A DNA stretch of 9,248 bases from NCBI GenBank assembly GCA_002509485.1, contig DAWO01000038.1:5221-14468 (forward strand), written 5' to 3'. Both the position numbers and the translations under genes were made by a program. Shown here piece by piece: positions 5,381 to 9,248 of the stretch (its first letter is position 1; each line of letters begins with the position of its first letter). The notes beneath the pieces were generated by a model. The model worked only from the letters and a program-made list of their open reading frames with translations, was not told the DNA's origin and searched no databases. Source of the DNA: Methanolinea sp. UBA477 (GTDB taxonomy: Archaea; Halobacteriota; Methanomicrobia; Methanomicrobiales; Methanospirillaceae).

Positions 5381-6406
5381 TTAGTCTTGTTTCTGGTCCG
5401 ATGTCTCCCTGTGGACGATGACCAGGCTGGCAAAGAGCCCGATGAGGATATTGAAATAGTACAGGATAGACCGCCACAGGATGACAAGGATGCCAAGCAC
5501 CGAGGAGTTTACCGAGAGGCCATACAACGAGGTGAAGAGGATCTCGGCAATCCCCGAACCACCGGGAGTGAGTGGGATCATCATGAAGACGGCGATCACC
5601 AGCTGGAAGATGAGGGATTCGATAAATATCGGTGGCTGGCCAAGGCCCATGAGGATAAACGAGACGATAATGAATTCGCAGAACCAGAAGAGCGACGTGA
5701 ACAGAAGCCCCCATACCAGGCCGCCTTTTCCCTGCCTGATGAATGTGTGGAGGGTGTTGTGGAAGTTGTCCACCTCGCCGTCGATCCTGTTGGCAAGGCT
5801 TTCTACACGCCTGCTCTCCCATTTGCGGGTGAACCATCCTGAGATGAAACGTATCAGCCGTTTCAGAAGCATGGGATTTTTGAACGAGTAGATGAAGAGA
5901 ACGACCATCGCGGTGATCAGTATCCACGAGATATACAGGACGTAGCTGAAACTCAGGCCGATCGTCTGCCATTCACTCCCAAGCACCAGCATGAAGAAAG
6001 CACCACCCAGTCCGAGCACTATTCCGTCCAGGATGCGTTCGGTAATGACGACAGCCGTAGCGTCTCCGAGTCTCACCCCTGCCCGGTAGAGTTCATGTAC
6101 GCGTACCGGCTCTCCTCCTGCCTGGGAGGGGGTTATGGAGGCAACCAGAAGATTGGCGCATACGAGGTTGAAACTGTATAGGAGCCCAATCCTGTATCCG
6201 AGCGATCTGCTCATCAACTTGATCCGGAGACTCCAGAAGACGAGTGCCAGGAGATGGGTCAGGAGGGCGAGGATGAAAAAATAGACGTTCATCTGGCGCA
6301 GATATTCAAACGTGGATGCGTCGACGGTAAAATAGAGAACACCAACAAGCACGATGGCAGAAAACCCGAGGGATATCCAGAGCCATTTTTTCTGTGATTT
6401 ATCCAT
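5381..6406 (-). CDS. UPF0104 / lysylphosphatidylglycerol-synthase-type integral membrane protein
   Basis: This 341-aa polytopic membrane protein has hydrophobic segments at about 8-27, 41-60, 75-92, 115-143, 150-173, 228-255, 262-280 and 302-331. A basic cytoplasmic-looking loop (181-227) separates the two halves. Family motifs are ITPSQAGGEPVRVHEL (91-106), ERILDGIVLGLGG (123-135) and IPLTPGGSGIAEI (277-289). These identify the YbhN/AglD-like family that includes the flippase half of bacterial MprF. Members are associated with lipid translocation, or with polyprenol-linked glycosylation (AglD of haloarchaea). The soluble aminoacyl-transferase domain of MprF is absent, so lipid lysylation is not expected. 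The actual substrate is unknown. The start has only a weak CAGGGA upstream, but a good TATA box lies about 75 bp away, giving a leader of about 50 nt. Confidence 0.87.
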   Translation of the reverse strand: MDKSQKKWLWISLGFSAIVLVGVLYFTVDASTFEYLRQMNVYFFILALLTHLLALVFWSLRIKLMSRSLGYRIGLLYSFNLVCANLLVASITPSQAGGEPVRVHELYRAGVRLGDATAVVITERILDGIVLGLGGAFFMLVLGSEWQTIGLSFSYVLYISWILITAMVVLFIYSFKNPMLLKRLIRFISGWFTRKWESRRVESLANRIDGEVDNFHNTLHTFIRQGKGGLVWGLLFTSLFWFCEFIIVSFILMGLGQPPIFIESLIFQLVIAVFMMIPLTPGGSGIAEILFTSLYGLSVNSSVLGILVILWRSILYYFNILIGLFASLVIVHRETSDQKQD

Positions 6407-6475
6407 CGATGAATTCCCTGCCTGTTACACGAATATTTGCACGAGTCTCTTCCACTTCCATATCATGTTATTGCA

Positions 6476-6489
6476 CTTTCTATATACGC
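6476..6489 (-). promoter_or_regulatory. TATA-box promoter for the UPF0104 gene
   Basis: The minus strand reads GCGTATATAGAAAG, preceded by CAAA, which could be part of a BRE. This is the best TATA match in the window. It lies in the 120-bp gap between the DUF357 stop and the UPF0104 start. Initiation would be near 6455-6460, leaving a leader of roughly 50 nt. A T6 run just upstream (6507-6512) could end the dphB-DUF357 transcript. Confidence 0.5.
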
Positions 6490-6526
6490 TTTGAGGAATT
6501 CCATGGAAAAAATCACGGATTCGGAC

Positions 6527-7099
6527 CTATATGGTGAATATGTCCCTGTTTTTCCGGGCTGTGAGAAAACCTGCACGGATACCGGCATCAAGCCATCCAA
6601 AGCCGTAGGAAAAACACATGAGAGCCAACCATTCGCGGTGCTCCCTCATGGCAGTCTCCCCAAAGATGAGAAATGTCCGACCTGTCATCACGATCTTTTC
6701 CGAACCGGACAGGAGGAGACTGCCCTGGTCAGGTGCCGGTAAAGCGGCATCGCAGGCTGTACGGAGAAGTTTTCGATATCGTGCAGTCTTTTCCCCTAAC
6801 CGTATGTCCCCGTGATCCGGAGAACGCGGTGCGGATACGAACCATCCCCTGTCCGGGTTACCCGCCGATATGATGCCGATAGAGCACCCGGCATCGAGCC
6901 AGCCGAGGGCATAGGCATAGCTTGCGCATGCATTGACAGCATCCCCCCGGCATTCAAAGTCGTATCCGTCGCTCTGGTACGCGAGGACCATCTCCTGGAT
7001 CTCATTCGCGATACCTGTGAGCAGGCTTGCGTCGGATACCAGTATCCTGATCTCCGGCACACGTTCCCTGAGCGTTTCCCGGCACCGGTCGGTGGTCAT
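6527..7099 (-). CDS. DUF357 protein with an internally duplicated domain
   Basis: This 190-aa protein has an N-terminal half matching DUF357. A helical stretch (8-48) leads to GDAVNACASYAYALGWLDAGCSIGIISA (52-79), the characteristic family core. The C-terminal half (about 103-190) repeats the pattern with CFSYGFGWLDAGIRAGFLTA (162-181). Both halves have SxxYxxGWLDAG-type cores at 66-71 and 168-173. Typical DUF357 proteins are a single domain of well under 120 aa, so this looks like a tandem duplication or fusion with a diverged second copy. Function is unknown, and no catalytic motif or membrane segment is evident. Its ATG overlaps the dphB stop (ATGA at 7096-7099), so the two are translated from one mRNA. 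It may be linked to translation-factor modification, but that is only guilt by association. Confidence 0.8.
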   Translation of the reverse strand: MTTDRCRETLRERVPEIRILVSDASLLTGIANEIQEMVLAYQSDGYDFECRGDAVNACASYAYALGWLDAGCSIGIISAGNPDRGWFVSAPRSPDHGDIRLGEKTARYRKLLRTACDAALPAPDQGSLLLSGSEKIVMTGRTFLIFGETAMREHREWLALMCFSYGFGWLDAGIRAGFLTARKNRDIFTI

Positions 7100-7845
7100 A
7101 GGCCTGCGAACAACTCCAGGTATTCCCTCTCCACCACATGAAGAGTGGCAGGAATGATGAGGATGTGCAGTGGCGGACCAAAATCGGTCCTCATGAGGGA
7201 ATCGGCACTACCTGCGGCCACTACCGGGGATTCAGAACCCGCCCTCGCAATGCCGATGTACAGCGTGATGTGGGTACCTGCTTTTTTGGCCATCTCCTCG
7301 AGCAGTCCGATTGCGTAGGGGACGGTCATATACCTCTCCGTCTGGATATCAAGGTATACAAGCGTGTGGAGGTCGAGCGTGATATTTTGCTTTATCACCT
7401 CGATCGGGGTCATCGGATACCAGTTCTTGTGGGGGAACGGAAGAGAGCAAGATTTACCGAACCGGTAATTCTGCAGTCCTGAAAGGCCGCATGCGGCGCT
7501 CGAGATGGATGATCCATGGATAATTTCGGTCTTTATACCCATCCGGGCCGCCCGTATCCGCAGGTCCATGTGGGTCGTCGACACCATGGGATCTCCTCCG
7601 GTGAGGATCACGATGTCGGACCGTTCGGCCTCTTTCAGGATCTCTCCCGGGTGCTGCTCGATATCTTCCCGTCCAAGTTCGATGACTGGTCTCTGGTAAA
7701 AATTTTCCATGTCGGCGATGGACGCGCCCATGATCCGGGAGGTGTATGTCTCAAGGTAGACCTGGTCAGCCTCCCGGATTCTTCCGAGTCCTTTGATCGG
7801 GATATCCTCGAGGCTGTACAGGCCGAGCCCGACGAATGTCAGCAT
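7096..7845 (-). CDS. dphB: Diphthine synthase
   Basis: This 249-aa SAM-dependent methyltransferase acts in diphthamide synthesis. It multiply methylates the 3-amino-3-carboxypropyl group previously attached to a histidine of elongation factor 2. It has the tetrapyrrole-methylase fold, opening with MLTFVGLGLYSLEDI. The SAM-site loops are LTGGDPMVSTTH (81-92) and HGSSISSAACGLSGLQNYRFG (110-130). The C-terminal half contains PFPHKNWYPMTP (136-147), LDIQ (165-168) and IGIARAGS (197-204). Length and motifs match archaeal DphB/eukaryotic Dph5 closely. The dph2-type radical-SAM partner is not in the window. The start is preceded by GGTGGAAGA, a weak SD, and a TATA-like motif lies about 48 bp upstream. 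The gene is coupled to the downstream DUF357 gene by ATGA. Confidence 0.95.
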   Translation of the reverse strand: MLTFVGLGLYSLEDIPIKGLGRIREADQVYLETYTSRIMGASIADMENFYQRPVIELGREDIEQHPGEILKEAERSDIVILTGGDPMVSTTHMDLRIRAARMGIKTEIIHGSSISSAACGLSGLQNYRFGKSCSLPFPHKNWYPMTPIEVIKQNITLDLHTLVYLDIQTERYMTVPYAIGLLEEMAKKAGTHITLYIGIARAGSESPVVAAGSADSLMRTDFGPPLHILIIPATLHVVEREYLELFAGL

Positions 7846-7888
7846 TCTTCCACCAAACCCATATAACCGATGAAGATGGTCGGAATCA

Positions 7889-7899
7889 TCCTATAATCC
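7889..7899 (-). promoter_or_regulatory. Candidate promoter for dphB-DUF357
   Basis: The minus strand reads GGATTATAGGA within the 55-bp gap after the GTPase-fusion gene. The distance of about 48 bp to the dphB ATG would give a leader of about 20 nt. The gap is short, so read-through from the upstream gene is equally possible. Confidence 0.35.
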
Positions 7900-7900
7900 C

Positions 7901-9064
7901 CTAATACGGGAACATGATTATCTGTTCGACCAGGTTCTCCACGACACACGATACATCTGAAGATCTCGTGGCACTGATAAAGGTGATGATCGTATCTTCA
8001 GGGAGATTCAGTATCTTTCTGATCTCCTCTTTTCCGAGTGTATACGGTAGATCCGACTTGTTTGCCACCAGGACGACGGGAAGCAGGGCCTGCTGGATCA
8101 TCGTGAGCAGCTGCCTGGCCCGGTCAAGTGTCTCGGGCCTGGTCACATCAATGATGAGGACTGCACCCATCGCACACTTGAAGAGTTGCGGAAGTATCGG
8201 ATCGAATCGCGGTTTGCCCGGGGTTCCGTAGATACTGATATCAAATCCTTTCAGATGGACCCACCCAAGATCCATTGCCACCGTGGTGCTGCTTCCCGCA
8301 AAATCGTTTCTGTCGGTTGATATCCCGTATTCGGAGGCATTATTCACAAATGTGGTTTTCCCTGATGCAGGGGGCCCTGTCACGATGATCTTTGGAATAT
8401 ACAGGCGTATTGTTCCGTCGGATATGAGATATGGAACGGAACGTCGTGGCAGCTGCGTCCAGGATATGTGTTCTACAGTCAGGAAATTGAAGAAAGGAAC
8501 TCCGGTGTATGAGGCCTTTATGGAAAAGACCAGGTCAAAGAGCCCAGCTGACGCGAGATCTTCGATGAAGGTGTCGCCTTCAAGGTTCAGGTGTTCAACA
8601 ACCAAAACCGGTTTTGCATCAACGCTGGTCATTTCGAGAACAGATAACGCCCCATCCAGGCCAAAGTCCTCGTAGAAGAGATCGAAATAGATGAATGCGA
8701 CATCAACGTTGTTCTCTGTGCAGGCGGAACAGATAACGCGTTTCCATTCGGCGAGTCTTTGAGAATGGTCCCTGATATTCTTCCGGATATCTTCTCTCGT
8801 CCGGGAATCAAGAGTGATGATCCGGTCGGGTCGGGTATAGATATCGACTCCCTTGGTCGAGAGGATCTCTTCCCTGAAGGCATCACGCGTGGAGGTGGGA
8901 ATTACGACAAGACAGGTTCGATCTCTCGATAGAGCATCAACAAGCGTCGTCGCCATGAATAAACCCCCGTCCACACCCGGTTCCATGCTGATAAGAACTT
9001 TCGACTCGCCAGGTATACCCCCGCCAAGCATCTCATCAATCCCTGAAATTCCAGTCCTCAACAT
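7901..9064 (-). CDS. Fusion of a degenerate KaiC/RAD55-like domain and a small Ras-like GTPase domain
   Basis: This 387-aa protein has two recognisable parts. Residues 1-225 look like a KaiC/RAD55 RecA-fold ATPase: RTGISGIDEMLGGGIPGESKVLI (3-25) is the usual opening, and VDVAFIYFDLF (120-130) sits at the Walker B position. The P-loop, however, is replaced by MEPGVDGGLFM (27-37) and lacks the Lys-Thr. Residues 225-387 form a small GTPase: P-loop GPPASGKT (230-237), switch threonines in SSTTVAMDLG (258-267), G3 IYGTPGKPRF (278-287), G4 NKSD (335-338) and G5 SAT (364-366). This half resembles the COG2229-type predicted GTPases that often accompany Roadblock/MglB proteins. The usual Gln of GTPGQ is Lys284, so hydrolysis may be altered. 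A signalling or polarity switch is plausible but unproven. Its ATG overlaps the stop of the truncated upstream gene (TAATG). Confidence 0.75.
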   Translation of the reverse strand: MLRTGISGIDEMLGGGIPGESKVLISMEPGVDGGLFMATTLVDALSRDRTCLVVIPTSTRDAFREEILSTKGVDIYTRPDRIITLDSRTREDIRKNIRDHSQRLAEWKRVICSACTENNVDVAFIYFDLFYEDFGLDGALSVLEMTSVDAKPVLVVEHLNLEGDTFIEDLASAGLFDLVFSIKASYTGVPFFNFLTVEHISWTQLPRRSVPYLISDGTIRLYIPKIIVTGPPASGKTTFVNNASEYGISTDRNDFAGSSTTVAMDLGWVHLKGFDISIYGTPGKPRFDPILPQLFKCAMGAVLIIDVTRPETLDRARQLLTMIQQALLPVVLVANKSDLPYTLGKEEIRKILNLPEDTIITFISATRSSDVSCVVENLVEQIIMFPY

Positions 9065-9248
9065 TACTTCATCACCAGGTTTCCATCTTCAAATTGATAC
9101 GCGATCCAATCAGGGGTAATGCCGGAAAGACCGTTAATCGAGAGAAATTCCTGATTCGAATCCTTCTTCACATCAATCACCACATTCATCAGTTGTTTCA
9201 TCAATGAGAGGGTCCTCTCATCAAAGGATTCCTTGTTCAACACATAAA
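9064..9248 (-). CDS. C-terminal part of an unidentified protein, truncated by the window edge
   Basis: One minus-strand frame is open from the right edge to a TAA at 9066-9064, giving 60 residues that end in ITPDWIAYQFEDGNLVMK. The TAA shares its final A with the ATG of the KaiC-like/GTPase fusion gene (TAATG), which strongly suggests a real gene and a shared mRNA. The fragment is mixed hydrophobic/charged, with DVKKDSNQEFLSINGL in the middle, no membrane segment and no motif I recognise. Internal ATGs exist, but nothing shows that the gene begins inside the window. A regulator of the downstream GTPase (for example Roadblock/LC7-like) is one idea from context only. Confidence 0.6.
   Translation of the reverse strand, partial: YVLNKESFDERTLSLMKQLMNVVIDVKKDSNQEFLSINGLSGITPDWIAYQFEDGNLVMK

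Noticed and set aside
5348..5842. Plus-strand 164-codon frame preceded by purine-rich sequence
   Set aside because: It is antisense to the membrane-protein gene. Its Asp/Glu-rich translation reflects complementing hydrophobic codons.
5271..5972. Long minus-strand frame of 233 codons
   Set aside because: It runs in another frame of the UPF0104 gene and crosses the DUF151 start. Its His/Arg/Pro-rich composition is typical of a shadow frame.
6499..6508. Palindrome TTCCATGGAA near the UPF0104 promoter
   Set aside because: It is a single 10-bp palindrome upstream of the TATA box with no second copy, too little to call an operator.
6437..6742. Plus-strand 101-codon frame with an internal ATG (6503) behind GAGGA, and a CPTCHHD-like motif
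   Set aside because: It lies almost wholly antisense to the DUF357 gene, whose second GWLDAG core is clearly coding. The zinc-like motif is a by-product of that sequence.
1..9248. CRISPR array, tRNA or rRNA genes
   Set aside because: No regularly spaced repeats, cloverleaf-like sequence or rRNA-like stretch was seen on either strand by reading; no dedicated search could be run.

Overview
The window looks like a chromosomal segment of a methanogenic archaeon, most likely from the Methanomicrobiales or a close relative. This is inferred from gene content, not from a marker-gene comparison. It carries archaeal-type diphthine synthase (DphB), an archaeal NusA-like two-KH protein, a DUF357 protein and a methanogen-style two-subunit isopropylmalate/homoaconitate isomerase. 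A KaiC/RAD55-like ATPase fold is also present. Shine-Dalgarno (SD) sites match an archaeal 16S tail (AAGGAGGTG, GGGAGGTG). Genes are densely packed, with ATGA, TAATG and 19-nt overlaps.

Layout, left to right. Positions 1-229 are non-coding and rich in inverted repeats. The best structure is a 108-bp element (107-214) with 12-bp perfect terminal inverted repeats and a 4-bp ATCA duplication on each side. It looks like a MITE, or alternatively a long terminator hairpin. Positions 230-3084 (minus strand) hold a tight operon in the order leuC-leuD-leuB: the two subunits of an aconitase-family isomerase and an isocitrate/isopropylmalate-family dehydrogenase. Together they would do two consecutive steps of 2-oxoacid chain elongation (leucine, citramalate/isoleucine or coenzyme B type). 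The substrate is uncertain because both the small-subunit loop (YLTI) and the dehydrogenase are atypical. A divergent intergenic region (3085-3237) separates this operon from a secreted SIMPL/DUF541 protein (3238-3981, plus). An overlapping plus-strand pair follows: nusA-like (4161-4604) and hisE (4601-4894).

From 4897 to the right edge everything is on the minus strand. hisE converges on a DUF151 (bifunctional nuclease-like) gene with only 2 bp between them. Upstream of DUF151 lies a UPF0104/LPG-synthase-type membrane protein with its own TATA-like promoter. Next come dphB and a DUF357 gene joined by an ATGA overlap, where the DUF357 protein is internally duplicated. Last is a 387-aa protein fusing a degenerate KaiC-like domain to a small Ras-like GTPase domain. 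It is coupled by TAATG to a gene truncated by the right edge.

Most of the window is housekeeping or conserved archaeal content. The least explained parts are the KaiC-like/GTPase fusion with its truncated partner (7901-9248), the MITE-like element (107-214), the duplicated DUF357 protein, and the substrate identity of the leuCDB-like operon.
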